Shown here in pieces: positions 14,305 to 21,485 of a DNA stretch of 32,201 nucleotides. The notes under the pieces are model-generated. The model was not told the origin of the DNA. It searched no databases and saw only the letters and a program-made list of their open reading frames with translations. Origin of the DNA: Hyphomicrobiales bacterium (lineage in GTDB: Bacteria; Pseudomonadota; Alphaproteobacteria; Rhizobiales; Rhizobiaceae). The stretch is from assembly GCA_900472485.1 (NCBI GenBank), contig UCII01000012.1, forward strand, positions 443,148-475,348, given 5' to 3'. Both the position numbers and the translations under genes were made by a program. Numbering within the stretch: the stretch's first letter is position 1; each line of letters begins with the position of its first letter.

Positions 14305-15189
14305 CTACTGTTTGAGCTTGTGCTCTTCAACCTTGAGCGCATCGGCCAAACGCGCCTTGGCCGAACCCGGCCGCAGCGGCTTCTGCTGGCTCTCATGCGG
14401 CGTCCAGCCTGAGACATAAATGATCGAGAATGTTGCCCTGATCCGCCCGTCCGGATCGGAATAGCGTTCGGCATAAAGTTCGGCTGCGCGCAAGAAGAAG
14501 GCGCGCGTCAGCGGTTTGCGGCTGCGGTCGACGAGCGGATTGGTCATGCCCATGGCGCGCAGGTCGCGCATCAAGGCAAAGAGATTATCGTAGCGCACTG
14601 TATAGGTCTCAGCGTCGATGACGGGCAGTGTAAAGCCGGCACGCTGAAGAAGACCGCCGACATCGCGGACATCGGCAAAGGGGATGACGCGCGGGCTTGC
14701 GCCACCCGTCAGCTCGATTTCGGTTGCGAGCAGCACATCGCGCAATTCCTGCAGGGTTCCCGAGCCGGGGATCGCCGCCAGGAAAAGGCCATCCGCCTTC
14801 AGCGCTCGGCGGATCTGAATGAAGACGCCGGGCGTGTCGTTGGTGACATGCAGGCTGAGCGGGGAGAGCACGAGGTTGACCGATTCCGGCGCGAGCGGCA
14901 GCTCCTCCGGCGGCGCCTCAATGATAGTCTCGCCGGTTGCCGCAAAGCCCTTCTCGCTTTCGATCCGTTTCAGGTGACCGATCTTGCCCGTCTCCAGGGC
15001 CAGGCGCGCGGCAATGCCGGTCGCGCCGTGCAGCTCGACCGCTTCGTCAAAATGGCGTTCGGTGACAGCAAGCCGTTCCGCCAGTTCGCCGGCGGCAATG
15101 TCAAGCAGAAAGGCCGCTTTCGGGTCGCCTTGTCTCAAGGCCCGGCGCTTGCGGGCTGCAAGCAGCGATTGGTCGAACACGATTTCCAT
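14305..15189 (-). CDS. NDUFAF5/BioC-like SAM-dependent methyltransferase family protein
   Basis: A 294-residue protein of the class I methyltransferase fold closest, by recall, to the bacterial and mitochondrial NDUFAF5 group. Typical blocks: LLAARKRRAL at the start, a helical LLDIAAGELAERL, the acidic-aliphatic LPLAPESVNLVLSPLSLHVTND, IRRALKADGLFLAAIPG, GGASPRVIPFADVRDVGGLLQRAGF and the ending SQQKPLRPGSAKARL. The glycine-rich SAM motif I is degenerate (ELHGATGIAARL), so catalysis should not be assumed; human NDUFAF5 is known as an arginine hydroxylase acting on a complex I subunit. The ATG at 15189 with AGGAA ahead is chosen; the open frame continues upstream through a repeat. Divergent from comF. 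Confidence 0.85.
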   Translation of the reverse strand: MEIVFDQSLLAARKRRALRQGDPKAAFLLDIAAGELAERLAVTERHFDEAVELHGATGIAARLALETGKIGHLKRIESEKGFAATGETIIEAPPEELPLAPESVNLVLSPLSLHVTNDTPGVFIQIRRALKADGLFLAAIPGSGTLQELRDVLLATEIELTGGASPRVIPFADVRDVGGLLQRAGFTLPVIDAETYTVRYDNLFALMRDLRAMGMTNPLVDRSRKPLTRAFFLRAAELYAERYSDPDGRIRATFSIIYVSGWTPHESQQKPLRPGSAKARLADALKVEEHKLKQ

Positions 15190-15248
15190 GGTGGTTTCCT
15201 GCGATATCATCAATTCAGCTGGGCACGTCGGGCACACGCGTTTCTGTC

Positions 15249-15294
15249 GCGCAATTCCGGGCGGAAAATCGCTATACACTTTTCCTGGAATTGC
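15249..15294. repeat. RIME-like palindromic intergenic repeat, copy B (inverted relative to copy A)
   Basis: GCAATTCC (15251-15258) and GGAATTGC (15287-15294) form a perfect 8-base inverted repeat. Read as the complement it matches the start of copy A at 13929-13972 over about 45 bases. It fills most of the space between the divergent methyltransferase and comF genes. It contains GCTATACAC, and TATACA (15273-15278) would be a possible -10 for comF 30 bases downstream. Confidence 0.8.
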
Positions 15295-15307
15295 TAGTCT
15301 CAATCAT

Positions 15308-16084
15308 ATGGGGATGATGGGACGCGAAATCACCTTGTCTATGCTGGGCGCCGGGCTGAAAAGGCCGTGGGTGGCGCTTGCCGATCTCGTCTATCCGCCG
15401 GCGTGCCCAGGCTGCGGAGTTTCCGTCGGCGCGCATCGCGGTCTTTGCCCCGCATGCTGGTCCGCCATCCGCTTCATCGAGCGGCCTTATTGCGAAGTGC
15501 TCGGCAGCCCGTTTTCTCATGATCTCGGCGTGGGAATTCTGAGCGCCGAGGCGATTGCCGATCCGCCAGTCTTCGACCGCCTGCGTTCTGCTGCCGTTCA
15601 TGACGGCATCGTGCGGGATCTCGTTCTCAGCCTGAAATATCGCGATCGTACCGATCTCGCGCCGATGATGGCCGGCTGGATGCTGCGCGCCAGCGATGGC
15701 ACGATTGCGGATTGCGATGCGATCATTCCGGTGCCGCTGCACCGGGCGCGGCTGTTTGCGCGCAAGTACAATCAGGCGGCCGAGCTTGCTCGGCATATCG
15801 CCCGCCTTTCGGGCAAGCCGCTGCTGGCGGCAACGCTCCTGCGCGTCAAACGCACGAGCCAGCAGGTGGGTTTGGGAGCCAAGGCGCGGCAGGACAATGT
15901 GCGCGGCGCTTTCGCCGTTTCCGAGCATCGGGCCGCCGATATATTCGGGCGGCGCATCGTTCTCGTCGACGACGTTTATACGACCGGCGCCACGGTTGCC
16001 GCGGCCACGCGCGCGCTGAAGAAAGCAGGTGCTGCCGATGTCACTGTTTTGACCTTTGCAAGGGTCGTCGGCCATCTTATATGA
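15308..16084 (+). CDS. comF: ComF family phosphoribosyltransferase-like protein
   Basis: A 258-residue ComF-family protein with an N-terminal four-cysteine zinc motif (C33, C36, C47, C50) and a C-terminal phosphoribosyltransferase fold. The PRPP loop IVLVDDVYTTGAT starts at about 217. The PVPLHRARLFARKYNQAAELAR block is diagnostic. In naturally competent bacteria ComF helps DNA uptake; in rhizobia its role is not established. Three ATGs lie close together (15308, 15314, 15317), all without a strong ribosome site; the first is given, with low certainty. It leads a tightly spaced operon with grxC, a nitrilase-family gene and two DUF genes. Confidence 0.9.
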   Translation: MGMMGREITLSMLGAGLKRPWVALADLVYPPACPGCGVSVGAHRGLCPACWSAIRFIERPYCEVLGSPFSHDLGVGILSAEAIADPPVFDRLRSAAVHDGIVRDLVLSLKYRDRTDLAPMMAGWMLRASDGTIADCDAIIPVPLHRARLFARKYNQAAELARHIARLSGKPLLAATLLRVKRTSQQVGLGAKARQDNVRGAFAVSEHRAADIFGRRIVLVDDVYTTGATVAAATRALKKAGAADVTVLTFARVVGHLI

Positions 16085-16114
16085 CAGTCAATATAGGCTT
16101 TTCCGGAGTGGATC

Positions 16115-16372
16115 ATGGCATCCGTCGTTATCTATACGCGTGAATTCTGCGGCTATTGCGCCCGTGCAAAATCCCTGCTCGAATCCAAGGGCGTCGATTA
16201 TGTCGAGCACAACGCCACTTATTCGCCCGAAATGCGGCAGGAGATGATCGCCAAGGCAAATGGCGCTTCGACCTTTCCGCAGATCTTCATCAATGGCGAG
16301 CATGTCGGCGGCTGCGACGACATCCACGCACTCGACCGGGCCGGCAAGCTCGATCCGATGCTGGCTGCCTGA
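16115..16372 (+). CDS. grxC: Glutaredoxin 3 (GrxC)
   Basis: An 85-residue dithiol glutaredoxin that reduces disulfides and glutathionylated proteins with glutathione. The active site is C12-G-Y-C15, a variant of the usual CPYC that is common in alphaproteobacteria. The TFPQIFI cis-proline motif and GEHVGGCDDI glutathione-binding block are intact. The ATG has GGAG 6 bases upstream. It lies 30 bases after comF and 22 before the nitrilase-family gene, whose predicted substrate is a deaminated form of glutathione, so the two neighbours share glutathione biology. Confidence 0.96.
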   Translation: MASVVIYTREFCGYCARAKSLLESKGVDYVEHNATYSPEMRQEMIAKANGASTFPQIFINGEHVGGCDDIHALDRAGKLDPMLAA

Positions 16373-16394
16373 TCCATAGACGAGGGAGAGACCG

Positions 16395-17252
16395 ATGAGC
16401 TTCAAGGCTGCTGCCATCCAGATGTGTTCCGGCGTCGATCCGGTGAGGAATGCGGCTGATATGGCGCGTTTGGTGCGGGATGCAGCCTCCAAGGGTGCGA
16501 TCTACGTGCAGACGCCGGAGATGACCGGTGCCGTGCAGAAGGATCGGCCGGCCATGCGTGCCGTGCTGCAAGACGAGCCGAACGATATCATCGTGAAGAC
16601 GGCCTCCGAACTGGCGAAGGAACTCGGCATCCATCTGCATATCGGTTCGACCGCCATTGCGCTCGATGACGGCAAGATCGCCAATCGCGGTTTCCTCTTC
16701 GGTCCAGACGGCAAGCTTATCAATCGCTACGACAAGATCCATATGTTCGACGTCGATCTCGACAATGGCGAAAGCTGGCGCGAAAGCGCCGTCTATCGGC
16801 CGGGCTCGGAGGCGCGCATCGCGTCGTTGCCGTTCGCCGAGCTCGGCTTTTCCATCTGCTACGATGTCCGCTTTCCGCAGCTCTTCCGCGCCCAGGCCGT
16901 TGCCGGCGCCGAGGTGATGACGGTGCCTGCTGCCTTCACCAAGCAGACGGGCGAGGCGCATTGGGAAATACTTCTCCGCGCCCGCGCCATCGAAAACGGC
17001 ATGTTCGTCATTGCCGCCGCTCAGGCCGGCAAGCATGAGGACGGCCGTGAAACCTTCGGCCATTCGATGATTATCGATCCCTGGGGCAAGGTGCTGGCAT
17101 CGGCCGGCGGTACGGGCGAGGCTGTCGTCATCGCCGAGATCGATATAGCCGCAGTCAAATCAGCCCATGACAAGATACCGAACCTGAAGAATGCGCGTGA
17201 ATTTTCGCTGGAGAAGATCGCGACGCCGGCGGCTGGAGGCGTCGCTGCTTGA
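16395..17252 (+). CDS. Carbon-nitrogen hydrolase, Nit1/Nit2 type (probable deaminated glutathione amidase)
   Basis: A 285-residue nitrilase-superfamily amidase. The catalytic triad can be placed: E42 (TPEMTG), K114 (YDKIHMFDVD) and C155 (ICYDVRFP). The sequence around IHMFDVD and the length agree with the Nit1/YbeM branch, whose members hydrolyse the deaminated glutathione made by transaminase side reactions. The ATG at 16395 follows GAGGGAGAG. Its position beside grxC supports a role in glutathione repair, though substrate is not proven. Its stop overlaps the TTG start of the DUF1178 gene. Confidence 0.92.
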   Translation: MSFKAAAIQMCSGVDPVRNAADMARLVRDAASKGAIYVQTPEMTGAVQKDRPAMRAVLQDEPNDIIVKTASELAKELGIHLHIGSTAIALDDGKIANRGFLFGPDGKLINRYDKIHMFDVDLDNGESWRESAVYRPGSEARIASLPFAELGFSICYDVRFPQLFRAQAVAGAEVMTVPAAFTKQTGEAHWEILLRARAIENGMFVIAAAQAGKHEDGRETFGHSMIIDPWGKVLASAGGTGEAVVIAEIDIAAVKSAHDKIPNLKNAREFSLEKIATPAAGGVAA

Positions 17253-17677
17253 TCCGTTATTCGCTTACCTGTGACAATGCCCATGAGTTCGAGGGCTGGT
17301 TTTCTGAAAGTGCCGATTTCGACCGCCAGGTCGCAAGCGGTTTCCTCACCTGTCCGGTCTGCAATTCGGCTGCGATCTCCAAGCAGCTGATGGCGCCTTC
17401 GGTTTCGACGGCGCGCAAGAAGGACGAGATGCAGACGCTCGCCATGGATGCGGCGCGTAAAGAGGCGATGACCAAGCTCAAGGAAGCGGTCGACGCCATT
17501 AAGGCGAATGCCGAGGATGTCGGCACGAAATTTCCGGAAGAAGCCCGTAAGATCCATTACGGCGAGGCGGATGCGCGCGGGATCATCGGCAAGGCGACGC
17601 CGGACGAGGCACAGGCACTCGTCGAGGAAGGCATCGAGATCGCTGCCATTCCCGTACTCCCCGACGATATCAACTGA
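17249..17677 (+). CDS. DUF1178 family protein
   Basis: A 142-residue protein of the DUF1178 family, widespread in alphaproteobacteria and of unknown function. It begins MIRYSLTCDNAHEFEGWF and has cysteines C8, C35 and C38 (CPVC) plus H12, which together look like a zinc-binding N-terminal ribbon; the rest is charged and probably helical. It uses a TTG start: GGAGG lies 9 bases ahead and the family's conserved N-terminus begins exactly there. The start overlaps the TGA of the nitrilase-family gene by 3 bases and its own TGA shares one base with the next ATG, so translation of the three is probably coupled. Confidence 0.9.
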   Translation: MIRYSLTCDNAHEFEGWFSESADFDRQVASGFLTCPVCNSAAISKQLMAPSVSTARKKDEMQTLAMDAARKEAMTKLKEAVDAIKANAEDVGTKFPEEARKIHYGEADARGIIGKATPDEAQALVEEGIEIAAIPVLPDDIN

Positions 17678-18264
17678 TGCCGGTCGCCGGCAGCAAACAT
17701 CTCGCCATGTATAATTTCGGGCTGCATGTCGCAGCCTATGAAAGCCCCGCAGTCGAGGGATTTCGGCTGCGAGAAGCGGCAAATTTCGAGGCGGCCGCGC
17801 GTGCTCAAGGTTTCATTGGCCGCTCCGGCTATGCCGGCGAGCCTGGTACTGCCTGTTGGGGCGAGCAGGTCTTTCCGCGTTTCATAGAGGGCAGCGGTTT
17901 TCAGACCGCGCCGTCATCACTATCGCTCTGGGCCGATATCGAATCGCTGATGGCGTTCACCTATAGCGGCGTGCATGCCGACGCCCTCAAAGGCGCGCGA
18001 CACTGGAACCTCAGGCAGATCTGGCCGCCGCTTGTCCTTTGGTGGGTGGGTCGCGGGACCATTCCGGAATGGAGGGATGGCGTCGAGCGCCTGGAACATT
18101 TGCACGATCATGGTGCCGGCCCGGCTGCCTTCTCGTTCAAGCAGCCGTACGGGCCTGATGGTCGGCCTCAGGAGATCGACCGCCTTCGTATTAAAGAGAT
18201 CGTTGCTCGCAATGCCGTAGGCCAGAGTGAGTTGCTGGCGCATGTGCTGACATTGAAAGTTTGA
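17677..18264 (+). CDS. DUF3291 family protein
   Basis: A 195-residue soluble protein resembling DUF3291 (dimeric alpha-beta barrel-like) proteins, of unknown function. The C-terminal half has the typical order: SLSLWADIESLMAFTYSGVH, a WPPLVLWWVGRGTIPEW block, and a HLHDHGAGPAAFSFKQPYGPDG ending. The ATG at 17677 shares a base with the TGA before it; MYNFGLHVAAYE at 17707 is a possible shorter start. It ends the comF operon and converges on ubiG with a gap of 34 bases. Confidence 0.8.
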   Translation: MPVAGSKHLAMYNFGLHVAAYESPAVEGFRLREAANFEAAARAQGFIGRSGYAGEPGTACWGEQVFPRFIEGSGFQTAPSSLSLWADIESLMAFTYSGVHADALKGARHWNLRQIWPPLVLWWVGRGTIPEWRDGVERLEHLHDHGAGPAAFSFKQPYGPDGRPQEIDRLRIKEIVARNAVGQSELLAHVLTLKV

Positions 18265-18298
18265 AACGAAGGTCTGAGGCAGGTTTGCAGTCGCGCGA

Positions 18299-19051
18299 TC
18301 AGCTCAGGTTCGCGCGTTTCGCCAACAGCATATAGTTGACGTCCATATCCTTGGAGAGATTCCAGCGGTCCTGCAGCGGTGAATAGAAGACGCCGGTGCG
18401 GGCGGTGATCTCGAGACCACTTGCGGCAAGCGGCTTTTCGATTTCTTCCGGACGCACGAGCTTTTCATACTGGTGGGTGCCGCGTGGCAGCCAGCGCAGA
18501 ACATTTTCGGCAGCGAAGATCGCAAGGGCCGCTGCCTTCATGGTGCGGTTGATGGTCGCAACGAACATCAAGCCGCCGGGTCGCACCATTTTTGCGCAGG
18601 TCGACAGGAAGAATTCGACGTCGGCGACATGCTCGACCACTTCCATGTTCAGCACGATATCGAAGGTTTCGCCGGCCTCGGCTAATTGTTCGGCGGTGAC
18701 GGCGCGATAATCGACCGGAACGCCCGAAGCTTTCGCGTGCGTCGAGGCGATGCCGATGTTCTTTTCGGAAGGGTCGGCACCGATGACGGTGGCGCCCATG
18801 CGCGCCACCGGCTCGGACAGCAGGCCGCCGCCGCAGCCGATGTCGAGCACGCGCAAGCCCTCAAGCGGTCGGCTGCTCTTCGGGTCGCGGTCGAAATTCT
18901 CGCAGGCGCGGTCGCGGATATAGGCGAGGCGCACCGGATTGAACTTGTGAAGCGGTTTGAACTTGCCGGTCGGGCTCCACCACTCGGCCGCCATGGCGGA
19001 GAAACGGTCCACTTCGCTCTGGTCGATCGTGCTCTTTGCCGTTTCGCTCAT
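18299..19051 (-). CDS. ubiG: Ubiquinone biosynthesis O-methyltransferase UbiG
   Basis: A 250-residue SAM-dependent methyltransferase that carries out both O-methylations in ubiquinone synthesis. SAM motif I is VLDIGCGGG (68-76). The N-terminal FSAMAAEWWSPTGKFKPLHKFNPVRL and the EVVEHVADVEFFLSTCAKMVRPGG block are diagnostic of UbiG. The ATG has GGAG 6 bases upstream. Monocistronic by position, with divergent and convergent neighbours. Confidence 0.97.
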   Translation of the reverse strand: MSETAKSTIDQSEVDRFSAMAAEWWSPTGKFKPLHKFNPVRLAYIRDRACENFDRDPKSSRPLEGLRVLDIGCGGGLLSEPVARMGATVIGADPSEKNIGIASTHAKASGVPVDYRAVTAEQLAEAGETFDIVLNMEVVEHVADVEFFLSTCAKMVRPGGLMFVATINRTMKAAALAIFAAENVLRWLPRGTHQYEKLVRPEEIEKPLAASGLEITARTGVFYSPLQDRWNLSKDMDVNYMLLAKRANLS

Positions 19052-19175
19052 GGCTCACTCCATCATTTGGGTCGTTCCGCGGTTCGGACGACTGCAAGCA
19101 ATAATTCTACCCGAAGGGTGAAGTCGGACGATCGATGCACGATGTCAAGGGCCTGCGGCCACCGATCGGCTGTGG

Positions 19176-19195
19176 GCATCTCGATCGCGAGATGC
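19176..19195. promoter_or_regulatory. Perfect inverted repeat in the ubiG/19313 divergent region
   Basis: GCATCTCG (19176-19183) and CGAGATGC (19188-19195) form a perfect 8-base-pair palindrome around ATCG. It lies 125 bases from the ubiG start and 118 from the gene on the other strand, a plausible place for a shared operator. No regulator can be named. Confidence 0.35.
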
Positions 19196-19300
19196 GTATT
19201 GCGATGCGGAGGTTGACATGGAGGTATCTTATGGCCGATCAATCGCCGGGCTGTGAAATGACTTTCGGAACCGGGATCGATTGCGATCGACTGGCCTGTA

Positions 19301-19312
19301 GAGGAGCTCCTC
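19301..19312 (+). promoter_or_regulatory. Shine-Dalgarno inside a perfect palindrome
   Basis: GAGGAGCTCCTC is a self-complementary 12-mer placed directly before the ATG at 19313. It contains the GGAG ribosome site. The arms have no loop, so it cannot fold fully within one RNA, but partial pairing or pairing with a second molecule could mask the site. Confidence 0.4.
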
Positions 19313-19939
19313 ATGAGACCACTCCGTCTCGCGACGATCGTCGCCATGGGCTGGCTTGCGGCCAGCCATGCAAATGCCGGGGACGGCAAGGGGTTCCGCC
19401 TGACGATCGATGGAGTAAGCGTCGGCATCAATCCCGGCGATACGCTAGAAGTCACCATGAAGGATGGCCGCAAGGTCCCGGTGGAGCTGCAGCGCAGCGA
19501 GACGGTGACCTTCACCGGCGGCAAATTCTCCTTCGATCATGACGGCAAGTTCACGGTCGCAAAGACGGATCTCGGCGACGGCGTGCAGCAATATGCGCTG
19601 ATGACGCCGATCGGCACAGGCATCATCGTGCAGGTCTATAAGGGTCTCAACCCTTCCAGCTATACCGATGTCGTACTCCAGCAGATGGTGCAGGAGAGCA
19701 TCAATGGCGGCGCGAAAATCAGCAAGCGAGCGACCCAGCGCACATTGCCGAGCGGCACCGTGCTGAAGGGCGTAAAGGCCGAGACGACCACGGACGGCGA
19801 CGTCATGGAGTATGAGATCGTCGCGACCGGCCGGCCGGAAGGCGGCGTGCTTGTCGCCACCTTCCTCAACAAAGAAAATATCCCCAAGGAAGGGGGCATT
19901 CTCGACAAGCTCTGGTCGACCTTAAAAGTGGATTTTTAG
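19313..19939 (+). CDS. Secreted protein of unknown function
   Basis: A 208-residue protein that I do not recognise. Residues 1-22 form a clear signal peptide (basic start, hydrophobic core, cut after ANA), so it is probably periplasmic. The mature part is rich in short beta-type stretches (FRLTIDGVSVGINPGDTLEVTMKDG, KFTVAKTDLGDGVQQYAL) and has no cysteine, so it is likely a small beta-rich domain. The ATG has GGAG 6 bases ahead within a palindrome. It stands alone: divergent from ubiG, and 171 bases before lysC without a clear terminator. Confidence 0.8.
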   Translation: MRPLRLATIVAMGWLAASHANAGDGKGFRLTIDGVSVGINPGDTLEVTMKDGRKVPVELQRSETVTFTGGKFSFDHDGKFTVAKTDLGDGVQQYALMTPIGTGIIVQVYKGLNPSSYTDVVLQQMVQESINGGAKISKRATQRTLPSGTVLKGVKAETTTDGDVMEYEIVATGRPEGGVLVATFLNKENIPKEGGILDKLWSTLKVDF

Positions 19940-20110
19940 GGTAAACTTTTCATCGCCTCTGGCGTCCGATGCTATTGCGCCTGCCCGACAAACTCGCTAA
20001 GAGACGGCCCCATTGAGATCACGCTTTTCCGGCTACCGAACCGGGAGGGCGATTTTGCATGTCGGGCTTTCCGCATTCGGCCGCCCGGCGCAGGGTACTG
20101 GTAGAGGCAC

Positions 20111-21385
20111 ATGGCACGCATCGTGATGAAATTCGGCGGGACCTCCGTCGCGGATCTGGACCGTATCAAGAACGTCGCACGCCATGTGAAACGCGAGGTC
20201 GATGCCGGTCACGAAGTGGCAGTCGTCGTTTCCGCCATGTCCGGCAAGACCAACGAGCTTGTTGGATGGGTCCAGAACATGCCCAAGGTCGCCGGCGCCA
20301 ATCATTCGATCTATGATGCGCGTGAATATGATGCCGTCGTGGCTTCGGGCGAGCAGGTCACGTCTGGCCTTCTGGCGATTGCCCTGCAGGCGATGGGCAT
20401 CAACGCCCGCTCCTGGCAGGGCTGGCAGATCCCGATCCGCACCGACAACGCCCATGGGGCCGCCCGTATTCTCGAGATCGAGGGCGAGGACATCATCCGC
20501 CGCATGGGTGAGGGCCAGGTTGCCGTCGTCGCCGGCTTCCAGGGGCTCGGCCCCGACAACCGCCTCTCGACGCTCGGCCGTGGCGGCTCCGACACCTCGG
20601 CCGTTGCGATCGCCGCCGCGGTGAAGGCCGATCGATGCGATATCTACACGGATGTCGACGGCGTCTACACGACAGATCCGCGCATCGAGCCGAAGGCGCG
20701 CCGGCTCAAGAAGATCGCTTTCGAGGAAATGCTCGAAATGGCGTCTCTCGGCGCGAAGGTACTGCAGGTGCGCTCGGTCGAGCTCGCCATGGTGTTCAAG
20801 GTCCGCACTTTCGTGCGCTCTTCTTTCGAGGATCCCGATGCTCCGGGCATGGGCGATCTGCTTAATCCGCCCGGAACGCTGATTTGTGACGAGGAAGAAA
20901 TCGTGGAACAGGAAGTAGTCACCGGCATTGCCTATGCCAAGGATGAGGCTCAGATCTCGCTGCGTCGTCTTGCCGACCGGCCGGGTGTTTCCGCCGCGAT
21001 CTTCGGGCCGCTGGCCGAAAACCACATCAACGTCGACATGATCGTCCAGAACATTTCCGAAGACGGCTCCAAGACCGATATGACCTTCACGGTCCCCTCG
21101 GGGGACGTCGAGAAGGCGCTGCGCGTTCTCGGCGAAAACAAGGAAAAGATCGGCTACGACGTTGTCCAGAGCGAATCAGGTCTGGTCAAGGTTTCGGTCA
21201 TCGGTATCGGCATGCGCTCGCATGCGGGCGTGGCTGCGACCGCTTTCAGGGCACTTGCCGAAAAAGGCATCAACATCAAGGCCATTACGACGTCAGAAAT
21301 CAAGATTTCCATCCTGATCGACGGTCCTTATGCAGAACTCGCAGTCAGGACTTTGCATTCCTGCTACGGTCTGGATAAGAGTTGA
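20111..21385 (+). CDS. lysC: Aspartate kinase
   Basis: A 424-residue aspartokinase that phosphorylates aspartate, the first step towards lysine, threonine, methionine and diaminopimelate. The kinase domain carries KFGGTS (7-12), and GRGGSDTSAVA near 156-166, followed by CDIYTDVDGVYTTDPR. Two C-terminal ACT domains (about 265-340 and 345-420) should bind lysine and/or threonine for feedback control. Length and layout are those of the monofunctional LysC/Ask group, not a fusion with homoserine dehydrogenase. AGAGG precedes the ATG. ptsP follows 100 bases later. Confidence 0.97.
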   Translation: MARIVMKFGGTSVADLDRIKNVARHVKREVDAGHEVAVVVSAMSGKTNELVGWVQNMPKVAGANHSIYDAREYDAVVASGEQVTSGLLAIALQAMGINARSWQGWQIPIRTDNAHGAARILEIEGEDIIRRMGEGQVAVVAGFQGLGPDNRLSTLGRGGSDTSAVAIAAAVKADRCDIYTDVDGVYTTDPRIEPKARRLKKIAFEEMLEMASLGAKVLQVRSVELAMVFKVRTFVRSSFEDPDAPGMGDLLNPPGTLICDEEEIVEQEVVTGIAYAKDEAQISLRRLADRPGVSAAIFGPLAENHINVDMIVQNISEDGSKTDMTFTVPSGDVEKALRVLGENKEKIGYDVVQSESGLVKVSVIGIGMRSHAGVAATAFRALAEKGINIKAITTSEIKISILIDGPYAELAVRTLHSCYGLDKS

Positions 21386-21485
21386 GTCACGACTGCTGAC
21401 GACGGACCGTGACGGAGGCGAGTTTCGGCCGGCCCTGACGTGGGCAAGACGGGCATGACATCTTGATTCGGGAGCTAGTGGCGCA

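Noticed and set aside
13929..15294. The two related repeats considered as ends of an inserted mobile element
   Set aside because: The DNA between them holds a pilin and a core methyltransferase gene with normal composition and no transposase or integrase; the repeats are intergenic palindromes rather than element termini.
19940..20110. Space before lysC considered as a lysine riboswitch
   Set aside because: At 171 bases with no recognisable conserved lysine-riboswitch core or terminator/antiterminator pair, and alphaproteobacteria are not known for this class at lysC.
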